This document shows, in pieces, positions 29,501-36,851 of a DNA stretch of 64,000 nucleotides. Under the pieces are notes generated by a model. It searched no databases and was not told the DNA's origin. It saw only the letters and a program-made list of their open reading frames with translations. This stretch comes from Photobacterium damselae (GTDB taxonomy: Bacteria; Pseudomonadota; Gammaproteobacteria; Enterobacterales; Vibrionaceae): assembly GCF_003026815.1 (NCBI RefSeq), contig NZ_PYOG01000012.1, positions 1 through 64,000 of the forward strand, written 5' to 3'. How positions within the stretch are numbered: position 1 is the first letter of the stretch; every line of letters starts with the position of its first letter. A program made the translations under genes and the position numbers.

Positions 29501-30097
29501 TTTGGCGGATTAGAGCATGTTCTTGCCACCAACAACAATGTCAATGTCTTGGTGATGGACACTCAAGGCTATTCCAACACGGGTGGTCAGCAATCCAAAG
29601 CAACCCCAACAGGAGCGGTAGCCAAATTTGCCACAAATGGTAAAAGCGCAAACAGTAAAGATATCGCAATTAATATCATGATGCTGGGTAATGTGTATGT
29701 CGCCAAAATTGCACTTGGCGCCAATATGAACCAGGCACTTAAAGCGATCCAAGAAGCAGAAGCCTATCCTGGTCCATCTTTAGTGATTGCTTACTCACCT
29801 TGTATTACTCATGGCTTTGATATGTCTCAAGGGGTAACCCATCAACAGTTAATGGTAGAAACAGGATTGTGGCCACTATTTCGTTTTGACCCTCGCCGCT
29901 GTGATAAAGGACGAGCCGCGCTACAACTTGATAGCAAAGCACCAAAACGTGATGTGAGAGAACTGATCGATAGAGAGAGCCGCTTTACCCAAATTAAGCG
30001 TAAAAATCCTGCGCAATATGAAGCAAATCTAGAACAACTTCGTCAACAGGTGAGTCATAAACACACCTTGTTACAGCAACTATTAGAGTGGAAATAA
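26540..30097 (+). CDS. nifJ: Pyruvate:ferredoxin/flavodoxin oxidoreductase
   Basis: Homodimeric enzyme that oxidises pyruvate with CoA to acetyl-CoA and CO2 and passes electrons to ferredoxin or flavodoxin. At 1185 residues it is a full single-chain PFOR. Domain I has GIYPITPSSPMSE (pyruvate/TPP); two [4Fe-4S] motifs are in CTQCNICTLVCP and CTGCNLCTTACP; the proximal cluster and TPP domain contain SGACSGCGET, NATGCSSIYGGN and the TPP motif GGDGWAYDIGFGG with MDTQGYSNTGGQ. The ATG at 26540 follows GGGG. It lies between hcp and a flavodoxin gene. Confidence 0.97.
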   Translation: MSIQIQQHTSTQYHTMDGNEAVAHVAYRCNEVIGIYPITPSSPMSEQCEVWESQGKTNLWGQVPTVIEMQSEAGAAGAVHGALMAGSLATTFTSSQGLLLKIPNMYKIAGELTPFVMHVAARTLATHALSIFGDHSDVMAVRQTGFAMLSSESVQQAHDFALISQAATLKSRIPFVHFFDGFRTSHEINKIVTIDDAIIDQMIDQQEVDAFHQRGLTPDNPTIRGTAQNPDTFFQAREASNLFYDACPNIVADTMAQFAQLTGRSYKLFDYYGHPDATDITVVMGSANATLTQAVDELLALGKKVGVISVHLYRPFSLEHFVDVLPQSVTRIAVLDRTKEPGAIGDPLYLDVVATLQQALQQQKIAQMPMIVGGRYGLSSKEFTPNHAKGIYQALAENQLIPSFTIGICDDVTHRSISYPSQAISEPKTRIRALFYGLGSDGTVSANKNTLKIIGENTELHSQGYFVYDSKKSGGVTISHLRFDHQPIEAPYLIDQAEFIACHQFEFIQKLDMVEQAAHGATVLINSPYDNEQIWDHLPQEVQQIIIERQLKLYVINAVTIARQAGLNNRLNTVMQTAFFALSQLMPVNDAIEHLKQAIEKSYSKRGPSIVAANHNAVDATLANLQQVCIPDQVTSTTTRPAIVSEHAPDLVQKVTAVMLAGKGDQLPVSAFPVDGHWPTATSQWEKRNIAHEIPVWEQDLCTQCNICTLVCPHSAIRAKAVDEAELINAPCDFKTVDYKQRDFKGKQYTLQVSPQDCTGCNLCTTACPAVDPNNSERKAINMMAKAEVLAAQTENYEFFNQLPELERIDIKRIDARSSQLLQPLFEYSGACSGCGETSYIKLLTQLFGDRMLIANATGCSSIYGGNLPTTPYTTDGHGRGPAWANSLFEDNAEFGLGMRLAVNSRRDHALYLLEQAKDMLPTDLVDALQTNAMLGDENSVVRQREHIADLRSRLDYSHQALIECADDLVAKSTWIVGGDGWAYDIGFGGLEHVLATNNNVNVLVMDTQGYSNTGGQQSKATPTGAVAKFATNGKSANSKDIAINIMMLGNVYVAKIALGANMNQALKAIQEAEAYPGPSLVIAYSPCITHGFDMSQGVTHQQLMVETGLWPLFRFDPRRCDKGRAALQLDSKAPKRDVRELIDRESRFTQIKRKNPAQYEANLEQLRQQVSHKHTLLQQLLEWK

Positions 30098-30108
30098 GGA
30101 CACAATAT

Positions 30109-30597
30109 ATGAATATCGGTATTTTCTTTGGTAGTGATTCAGGTCAAACAGAAGCAGTTGCAAACCTTATTGCCAATAAACTCAACCTAACCGCACAAGA
30201 TATCCAAGATTGTGATGACACCAGTTTCGATGACTATGATCTACTGATTCTAGGTACACCTACTGTTAACTATGGCGAAATGCAGCCCGATTGGGATTAC
30301 TTTGTTCCAACACTAGAAGATATGGATTTAGCGGGTAAGAAAGTTGCACTATTTGGTCTAGGCGATCAAGTGGATTATCCTGACAGTTTCCAAGATGCCA
30401 TGGGCGATTTAGCCGAATTGATCGAACAAGCAGGCGGTGAGTTAGTTGGCTTTACCTCAACTGAAAGCTATCAGTTCAATGATTCTCGCGCCCAACGCGG
30501 TGAGCAGTTTGTTGGGTTAGCCCTTGATACCGATCGCCAATCAGAGCTTACAGAAGCGCGTATTGATGCATGGTTAAAGCAATTACAGCTAGCATAA
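30109..30597 (+). CDS. Flavodoxin
   Basis: Small FMN-binding electron carrier, 162 residues, of the long-chain type. The phosphate loop is GSDSGQTEAVA (about residues 7-17), and the flavin-stacking region GTPTVNYGEMQPDW and the GLGDQVDYPDSFQDA loop are visible. The ATG at 30109 follows AAGGA and lies 11 bases after nifJ, so it is almost surely co-translated with it and serves as its electron acceptor. Such nifJ-linked flavodoxins are distinct from the housekeeping FldA. Acceptor use by Hcp is inferred from position only. Confidence 0.93.
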   Translation: MNIGIFFGSDSGQTEAVANLIANKLNLTAQDIQDCDDTSFDDYDLLILGTPTVNYGEMQPDWDYFVPTLEDMDLAGKKVALFGLGDQVDYPDSFQDAMGDLAELIEQAGGELVGFTSTESYQFNDSRAQRGEQFVGLALDTDRQSELTEARIDAWLKQLQLA

Positions 30598-30654
30598 ACA
30601 ATTAAAAAAGGTCGGTATAAAGCAGATTCAGATTACCGACACTTTAAATACACA

Positions 30655-30697
30655 AAAGGCCACCTGGTTTAATAATCATTAAATCTAGGTAGCCTTT
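30655..30697. terminator. Long imperfect hairpin after flavodoxin
   Basis: AAAGGC (30655-30660) through AAT pairs with the run ending AGCCTTT (30691-30697); the stem is about 18 bp with one mismatch and one bulge. It probably terminates the hcp-nifJ-flavodoxin transcript and may serve ygbA from the other side. A smaller hairpin GTCGGTA/TACCGAC lies just before (30611-30640). Confidence 0.6.
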
Positions 30698-30753
30698 GTG
30701 CCTTTCTGAATCTTAAACAAAATAACTCAGTAAAAAATGTCTAATAAAACGCG

Positions 30754-31119
30754 CTAAGTTATTTTGGCTGTTTCGTTGCGGCCGTCGCATAAATGCGAAC
30801 CACGACTACAATCGATTTTATAACGAACAGCACGTAGCGGATGACGCCACAGAAAACGTGGATATGACCATTTGATCACATGCAGCATCTGTAACCTTTT
30901 AGCTGGTTGATAGCAGGGACTAATACACTGCGCACAACTTGGCTTTTCACCTCCTAACCGGCATCCAGCAACTCGGTTTTCTACATACTCGATAAGACTT
31001 TCACATTCAGGACAAACAATTGCCCCGCGATGCAACGTTTTACAATATAGGCGAATCATCGCTTTCACTGTGTTCAGTTCACGTTGCGAACGAACTGAAT
31101 GATTATTGAGAACTATCAT
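30754..31119 (-). CDS. ygbA: YgbA family nitrous-oxide/NO-responsive protein
   Basis: Small cysteine-rich protein of 121 residues resembling E. coli YgbA, the family called nitrous-oxide-stimulated promoter protein. Conserved features are AMIRLYC, ICPEC-like VCPEC, SCAQCISPCY and a C-terminal WRHPLRA; the paired cysteines suggest a metal or iron-sulfur site. In E. coli ygbA is an NsrR target. The ATG at 31119 retains the conserved RELNTVKAMI region; longer frames need a TTG start. It faces the end of the hcp-nifJ-flavodoxin operon. Biochemical function is not established. Confidence 0.85.
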   Translation of the reverse strand: MIVLNNHSVRSQRELNTVKAMIRLYCKTLHRGAIVCPECESLIEYVENRVAGCRLGGEKPSCAQCISPCYQPAKRLQMLHVIKWSYPRFLWRHPLRAVRYKIDCSRGSHLCDGRNETAKIT

Positions 31120-31129
31120 AGTGCGGGCT

Positions 31130-31170
31130 ATTATCCGCCGCTTAAGCTTAAAAAACTTGATTAAAGTCAA
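31130..31170 (-). promoter_or_regulatory. FNR-like promoter of ygbA
   Basis: TTGAT-TAAA-GTCAA at 31157-31170 matches the FNR consensus with one mismatch. On the minus strand GATAAT (31135-31130) is a good -10 element, and the predicted start near 31122 places the FNR box at -41.5. The start would then be only about three bases before the ATG. Confidence 0.55.
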
Positions 31171-31356
31171 TTTTCACCAATCGATATAGCTTTGTGCTAT
31201 AAATAACCAACACTACCCAATGAAAACACCAGTCAAAATAAATTAAAGCGGCAATAACAGATTAAAAATCCAATTTTATATCTAACATACGATTTTACGC
31301 CTATTTTCAAGTTAACTTTGAATATATAACTCCAACTTAGTGGCAAATAAACGATA

Positions 31357-31390
31357 CAAAAAAAGCCACTTGGCGTTAAACCAAATGGCT
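31357..31390 (-). terminator. Rho-independent terminator of yejK
   Basis: On the minus strand AGCCATTTGG (31390-31381) pairs with CCAAGTGGCT (31373-31364, one G-T pair) and is followed by seven T residues. Confidence 0.9.
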
Positions 31391-31417
31391 TCAATAAGTT
31401 AGAGCAAAAAGAAAAGC

Positions 31418-32431
31418 TTAGTTGTCGTTATTTAGACGTCGATTTAGCTGATCTTTTAAGTTTGGAGGCGTACCTTTAATCGTTAAAGTATCGGTTTCTG
31501 GATCGTAGAAAATACGCTCACCCAGTAACATCGCATCAAAGTTAATGGTTAAACCACCGCCAGAACCAACAAACTTGGTTAATTTACGCATCGAAGTACG
31601 ATCAGCTGGGAAGCTCTCTTCTAGCTCATAACCTTGTTGTGAAGTAAACGAGTAGAAATCAGTTCCTTCATCTGTTGTTGGTAGCTCACCAGAAAGTTCT
31701 TTAATCGTGACCTCATCGCCCGATTGGAGTTGACCATTACAATAGTCATAAACTTGTTTACGATATTGCTGCTTCTCTTCTTTATCTAAGCGAGAATCGT
31801 TACAAAAATCTTCTACCGCTTGCATTAAGACTTGGTTTTGTTCTTTAACATCCAAACCCACTTCAGCTTGCATAAAGTCTAAAAAGAAATCGGCAATCTT
31901 ACGTCCGACACGACCTTTAATAAATGTTAAGTAACGCTTAGATTCAGGGTCACTTGCTAAGGCAGAGAGGTCAATACGTGCCACAATATCCATCTTGCTC
32001 ACATCTAGATAATCGGTCGAGCTAATATCTAATTGCTCTGTGACTTTCATACTGTGAACTGTCGGTAGAAGACCAATAAACAGATATTCTGTAGCCAATG
32101 ATTGATATTGCGTCATCACCAAAGTACCCGCTTCAGCAAATGGGTATTTGATTAATTCGTTTTTAAGACGCTCAGCAGATTGGTTAGAAAATGTAAGAAA
32201 GTTCATCTCACCATTGCGATACTGTTTTAGCCAATGGGAAAATTCACTATCATCAGCAAAATGAGCAAAACCTTTTGCCCCTTTGCTACTGTATACACGG
32301 TGTAATTCTGCAACAAAATCTTGAGTTGCAGGAGTGTCATCAAGTGCTTGATCTCTAAGGTGAACAACCAATTCATCTTGATCATTTTTCGCTAATTGAT
32401 GCAGGATAACGTTAGAAAGAGTTAGGCTCAT
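31418..32431 (-). CDS. yejK: Nucleoid-associated protein YejK (NdpA)
   Basis: Nucleoid-associated protein that in E. coli interacts with topoisomerases. The 337-residue length and conserved segments (SNVILHQLAK at the N terminus, LGLLPTVHSMKVTEQLDIS-like GLLPTVHSMKVT, GLDVKEQNQ, GSGGGLTINFDAMLLGERI at the C terminus) match the family. It is divergent from yejL-yejM exactly as in E. coli, which supports the call. The divergent promoter space is only about 75 bp. Confidence 0.95.
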   Translation of the reverse strand: MSLTLSNVILHQLAKNDQDELVVHLRDQALDDTPATQDFVAELHRVYSSKGAKGFAHFADDSEFSHWLKQYRNGEMNFLTFSNQSAERLKNELIKYPFAEAGTLVMTQYQSLATEYLFIGLLPTVHSMKVTEQLDISSTDYLDVSKMDIVARIDLSALASDPESKRYLTFIKGRVGRKIADFFLDFMQAEVGLDVKEQNQVLMQAVEDFCNDSRLDKEEKQQYRKQVYDYCNGQLQSGDEVTIKELSGELPTTDEGTDFYSFTSQQGYELEESFPADRTSMRKLTKFVGSGGGLTINFDAMLLGERIFYDPETDTLTIKGTPPNLKDQLNRRLNNDN

Positions 32432-32507
32432 AATGCAAAAGATTTTCAGTAATACCGAACTCTAGGGTATCATAAGTCGTTTTCTTTCACATTAAACAAG
32501 ACACACT

Positions 32508-32726
32508 ATGCCAATTACTTCAAAATACAGCACTAAACAAGTTGAAAAAATCATCGATGAAGTATTCGATGTACTTGAAAAAAATCAGGTATCACCAGAG
32601 CTTGCTCTTATGATCGTTGGTGATGTTGCAACAAACGTTATCAATTCAAATGTTCCAGCGGGCCAACGCCAAGCCATCGCTGAAAAGTTTGCACTTGCTT
32701 TGCAATCAACAATTAAGAAAGACTAA
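32508..32726 (+). CDS. yejL: YejL family protein (UPF0352)
   Basis: Small helical protein of 72 residues belonging to UPF0352. The conserved sequence [14 protein letters not shown] is visible in the middle. Structures of family members are dimeric helical bundles; no function is known. It lies upstream of yejM with 47 bases between, as in E. coli. Confidence 0.93.
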   Translation: MPITSKYSTKQVEKIIDEVFDVLEKNQVSPELALMIVGDVATNVINSNVPAGQRQAIAEKFALALQSTIKKD

Positions 32727-32773
32727 TTCACGTTGTGATAACAACGTCTGAAGACTGAGAAGAACTGACATTT

Positions 32774-34642
32774 ATGGTCACCAGTGGAACACAATACAAA
32801 GACAAAGTCTCACAGCTAATTAGCTGGGGGCACTGGTTCAGCTTTTTTAATATTATCGCGGCAATGCTACTTGGTACCCGCTATATTATTCATTCTGAAT
32901 GGCCAGAAACCATTTTGGGTCAACTTTACCTAGTATTAAGCTGGGTTGGTCACTTTGGTTTTCTTGTTTTTGCTATTTATATTCTGATCTTATTTCCAGC
33001 AAGCTTTATTATCCCTTCTCAGCGGGTAATGCGCTTTTTTGGAGTATCGATCGCAACAGTAGGCTTTACGGCTTTACTGTTGGATACGCACGCCTATCAA
33101 ACCGTTGATCTCCACTTAAGTCCTTTAGTTTGGGATTTATTGCTTAGTGGTGAAAAAACCGATTTAAATACCAGTTGGCAGTATCTATTTGTCGTTGTTC
33201 CAGTCTTCTTCTTATTTGAACTTGTTCTATCTGAAACAATCTGGCGAAAACTACGCAAACTCAGCCGAAAACGTGTTGGTGGTCCTATTGCACTGATTTT
33301 TGGCCTAAGCTTTTTATCAAGCCACCTACTCTATATTTGGGCTGATGCTAATTTGTACCATCCCATCACAATGCAGCGTTCGAATTTCCCACTTTCTTAC
33401 CCTATGACAGCAAAAAGCTTCATGGAGAAACATGGCTTACTCGATCGCCAAGAATATAAAAAACGCCAAGAAAAACAAGGCGTTGATGAAAGCGACCAAA
33501 TTCGTTATCCAATAGAAAAGCTTAACTATAGCGATCAGGGTACGAATCAAAATATTCTATTTATCATGATCGATGGCTTGCGCAGCGACATGGTAAACGC
33601 AGAAACGATGCCTTACTTATCTCGCTTTGCGCAAAATAACCTAGATTACACTAACCACTACAGCACAGGTAACAATAACCGTAATGGTATCTTCGGCTTA
33701 TTTTATGGCTTACCTGGTAGCTACAGTAACAGTATGCAATTAGCGAAAAAGCAGCCCATTTTGCTAAATACTCTCGCTGATCGCGGTTACGATTTTGGTC
33801 TATTTAGTGGTGATGATTTTAATTCACCAATCTATCAAGACTTGCTCTTTACGCCACAAGAAATCGATGCAAGTACGACAGCCAAAGAACGCTCAGAAAA
33901 GCCTAGTGATCATCTTGCTATTGCAGAATGGGATCAGTGGCTAACAACCGAAACAGATAAGCCATGGTTTAGCTATATTGAACTGACTGCTGTACAAGAT
34001 TTTGAAGAAGGTGGTAGCTATGTTGCAAAATTTAGCCCATCTATTGGTAGCAAACTTAAGCATAACCAAAATGTAGATTCCACATTACTCTTGCGTAACA
34101 GCTATCGTAATGCTGCATTTCATGTTGATCAGCAGCTTGAAAAGATTCTAACTCAGCTCAAAGAGAAAGAGTTGCTCAATAATACCATCGTTATTATCAC
34201 TGCTAACCATGGTACTGAGTTTAATGAAACAGGTAGTAATACTTGGGGAGCAGATACTAACTTCAGTCAATATCAGATCAAAGTACCTTTGATCATACAT
34301 TGGCCAGAACATAGTGCTCAGCAGATCTCCCGTATTACGAGCCATTTAGATATTGTACCAACGATTATGGAGTCGGTACTGCATGTTGCTTCAACACCAA
34401 GTAACTACAGCAGTGGAGTAAGCTTATTTGAAAGCGATCCGAGTCGACGCTGGATTCTTGCTGGCGATGATAAGAATATCGTTGTAGTTCGACAAAATAA
34501 TACAACAGTGGTAGATAAATATGGCAATTACCGGGTATATGACCCTAACTACCAGCTAAAAGAAGAAGGTAAACCTAAGCTTTCTACGCTAATGCAAGTA
34601 ATGCATGAACTAAAACGCTTCTACCAGCCAAATAACAATTAA
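32774..34642 (+). CDS. yejM: Inner membrane sulfatase-like protein YejM (PbgA/LapC)
   Basis: Essential or near-essential envelope protein that in E. coli senses lipopolysaccharide and protects LpxC via LapB/FtsH. Five N-terminal membrane helices lie within about residues 15-200, followed by a periplasmic sulfatase-fold domain starting at NILFIMIDGLRSDM (about 258-271), with later ITANHGTEFNETG. The family is catalytically inactive or altered relative to true sulfatases. 622 residues, slightly longer than the E. coli protein. Follows yejL. Confidence 0.94.
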   Translation: MVTSGTQYKDKVSQLISWGHWFSFFNIIAAMLLGTRYIIHSEWPETILGQLYLVLSWVGHFGFLVFAIYILILFPASFIIPSQRVMRFFGVSIATVGFTALLLDTHAYQTVDLHLSPLVWDLLLSGEKTDLNTSWQYLFVVVPVFFLFELVLSETIWRKLRKLSRKRVGGPIALIFGLSFLSSHLLYIWADANLYHPITMQRSNFPLSYPMTAKSFMEKHGLLDRQEYKKRQEKQGVDESDQIRYPIEKLNYSDQGTNQNILFIMIDGLRSDMVNAETMPYLSRFAQNNLDYTNHYSTGNNNRNGIFGLFYGLPGSYSNSMQLAKKQPILLNTLADRGYDFGLFSGDDFNSPIYQDLLFTPQEIDASTTAKERSEKPSDHLAIAEWDQWLTTETDKPWFSYIELTAVQDFEEGGSYVAKFSPSIGSKLKHNQNVDSTLLLRNSYRNAAFHVDQQLEKILTQLKEKELLNNTIVIITANHGTEFNETGSNTWGADTNFSQYQIKVPLIIHWPEHSAQQISRITSHLDIVPTIMESVLHVASTPSNYSSGVSLFESDPSRRWILAGDDKNIVVVRQNNTTVVDKYGNYRVYDPNYQLKEEGKPKLSTLMQVMHELKRFYQPNNN

Positions 34643-34652
34643 TCTATACATC

Positions 34653-34680
34653 AAGGCAGCAATCATCCTATTGCTGCCTT
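34653..34680. terminator. Hairpin between yejM and the small lipoprotein gene
   Basis: AAGGCAGCAAT (34653-34663) pairs perfectly with ATTGCTGCCTT (34670-34680) in the gap between convergent genes. T runs are poor on both sides, but the position indicates a shared terminator. Confidence 0.7.
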
Positions 34681-34682
34681 GA

Positions 34683-34943
34683 TTAATAATAGCTTACATC
34701 AGCATCATCACACTGTTCAAAACCGTCATTCCAACCTTGCGCATACCGTAACTTTCGATACATTCTTTCAGGATCTTGGCGATATCCATCATGATATGTT
34801 TGGCCATTTGTCCTTTGGCTGTGACAACCATCTTGATATCCATCTAAATAATGGCGAGTGAATCCCAAATTGGACAACTGCTCATGGCGTGTTGCGGTAC
34901 ATCCAGTCAAAATCAAGCATGTCATTATGATAAATCTTTTCAT
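34683..34943 (-). CDS. Small lipoprotein of unknown function
   Basis: Predicted 86-residue lipoprotein: signal MKRFIIMTCLILTGC with lipobox LTGC and lipid-bearing Cys at residue 15. The mature part is polar and aromatic (GYQDGCHSQRTNGQTY, YAQGWNDGF), with repeated GY/GW-DG motifs of the kind seen in small envelope lipoproteins. The start at 34943 follows AGGA. I do not recognise a named family. It is convergent with yejM. Confidence 0.75.
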   Translation of the reverse strand: MKRFIIMTCLILTGCTATRHEQLSNLGFTRHYLDGYQDGCHSQRTNGQTYHDGYRQDPERMYRKLRYAQGWNDGFEQCDDADVSYY

Positions 34944-35193
34944 GGTATTGCTTCCTGCTACTGCCATTTATCTAAGCGAAATCAGTACTTAACCATCATC
35001 TTTAGCGCACTTTCTAATTTCATATCTATGCATGAATTTCTAAGTGGATGAGAGCACTATCACAACCTGATAAATATGTAATGAATTTCACATCAGAACG
35101 CTATCATTAAGCGATTTTTGTGCCAAGAATATGAGTTTAAGGTCTTGATTAGTTTTATAGTTAGTACAATCTGGAGTTATAAAATTAAAGAAT

Positions 35194-36810
35194 ATGGAAC
35201 ATCCTGAAACTTTTTATGCCGAGATCATTAAGCAATGGGGACATGCTCACAGTCTTCGCACCTTATGTGAATTAACTTGCCGAAACTTAGAACAAAGTTT
35301 TGGAGTATTAGCATGTGAGTTAGTGGTGTCATATAAAAACAGTTGGACCTCCTTAGTTGTTATGGACGAAACTGGCATTCACTATCATTTTCCACCACAA
35401 GATCTCCAAAATGATGGTGCCATCCCTTTTTACAGAATTAACAAATCACTACGCCAAAATACGCCTGTACGTCATGTTCAAGATAACGAACTGTATATTT
35501 CTTTACCGCTAGAACGCCGTTCTCGTATCATTGGCTGCTTTATTATGAAATTTGATTTAGCAAAGTCATCAGCTCTAGAAGCCAGCTCCTTTGCCCCTCT
35601 TGCTGCACTACTATCGGCAGAAGTTCATGCCAGTTTTGTTAGTGAAAGTATGATTGATGAACTTTGGGGGAGAAGAACGGCCGAACGAGAGTTACAAATT
35701 ACTCAAGATGAGCAAAAAGAGCTGATGGAGCAACTTCAAGCGCTTCATGATCTCTCTTACATGTTATGGCGAGCAGAAAGTATGGACGCCATGCTATTTA
35801 CCGCTGTTGAACAATCAAAAAAACTGCTGCATATTGATCGGCTGGCTATTTTTCTCTTCGATGATAATTACCGCATGCATGGTACTTATGGTTCTGATTT
35901 ACAGGGAAAAACTGTCGATGAACACTATTTTGAGTCAGAAATACCAGACCTATGGTTTGCCAGCCACACATTAGCAAAGCGTGAATACACGGCCATCCAA
36001 GAACATACTGAGTTGTATCACGATCTTAAACAAGTTGGTTATGGTTGGAGTGGCTATATTGCACTTTGGGATGATGACACCCCAGTAGGTTGGATAGCTT
36101 GTGATAATCTGGTTACAGGTAGTCCCCTTCGCCAATATCATAATCATATTTTTCAACAACTTGGTTTTATTATTTCGCAACATATCGTCAGACGCCAAGC
36201 AGAAGAAGAGTTAATGAAACTCAACAAAGAGCTTGAACAACGGGTACATGAGAGAACCACTGAATTAGAACAAGTGAATCAGCAGCTCGAAAAAATGTCA
36301 CGTCAAGATCCATTGACTCAAGTAGCCAACCGTCGTGTTTTTGATAACACATTTGATGAAGAGTGGCGACGAGCTGAGCGCCATCAGTTACCTATTTCGT
36401 TATTGATTATTGATGTTGACCATTTCAAGCATTATAACGACTGTTTTGGTCATGCAGCAGGTGATGCGTGTCTTCGAAAAATCGCTAAGGCATTAAATAC
36501 GATCGAACGACGAGCTGGGGCTCTGTTTGCCCGTTATGGCGGTGAAGAGTTCGTTTTGTTACTACCTGGACAAGAATTATCAGCAGCAACTTATACCGCA
36601 AAACGCGTAATACATGAGGTTCATAAATTGGCCTTACCTACAAATAAAACAGCTGAATATGGTGATATTAAAGACGTGGTTACCGTGAGTATTGGAGTTC
36701 ATTGTCAGATCCCTCATGCCGCTACATCGATGGAAGAGTTTTTCCGCCAGACAGATATCGCCCTCTATGAAGCTAAATCAAGAGGACGAGATCAGTACTT
36801 TGTTATTTAA
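35194..36810 (+). CDS. Diguanylate cyclase with N-terminal sensor domains
   Basis: 538-residue protein that would make c-di-GMP. The GGDEF domain covers about residues 372-538 with the active-site sequence GGEEF at 449-453, substrate-site DVDHFKHYND and C-terminal ALYEAKSRGRDQY. The usual inhibitory RxxD site five residues before GGEEF reads RAGA, so product inhibition is probably lost. Upstream are a GAF-like region (about 190-335) flanked by coiled coils (about 160-190 and 338-372) and an unassigned N-terminal domain (1-155). No membrane helix, so it is cytosolic. Signal unknown. Confidence 0.88.
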   Translation: MEHPETFYAEIIKQWGHAHSLRTLCELTCRNLEQSFGVLACELVVSYKNSWTSLVVMDETGIHYHFPPQDLQNDGAIPFYRINKSLRQNTPVRHVQDNELYISLPLERRSRIIGCFIMKFDLAKSSALEASSFAPLAALLSAEVHASFVSESMIDELWGRRTAERELQITQDEQKELMEQLQALHDLSYMLWRAESMDAMLFTAVEQSKKLLHIDRLAIFLFDDNYRMHGTYGSDLQGKTVDEHYFESEIPDLWFASHTLAKREYTAIQEHTELYHDLKQVGYGWSGYIALWDDDTPVGWIACDNLVTGSPLRQYHNHIFQQLGFIISQHIVRRQAEEELMKLNKELEQRVHERTTELEQVNQQLEKMSRQDPLTQVANRRVFDNTFDEEWRRAERHQLPISLLIIDVDHFKHYNDCFGHAAGDACLRKIAKALNTIERRAGALFARYGGEEFVLLLPGQELSAATYTAKRVIHEVHKLALPTNKTAEYGDIKDVVTVSIGVHCQIPHAATSMEEFFRQTDIALYEAKSRGRDQYFVI

Positions 36811-36851
36811 CGCAGAAAGAAAAAATCTCAATTGCGTCGAGACCTTTCTTT

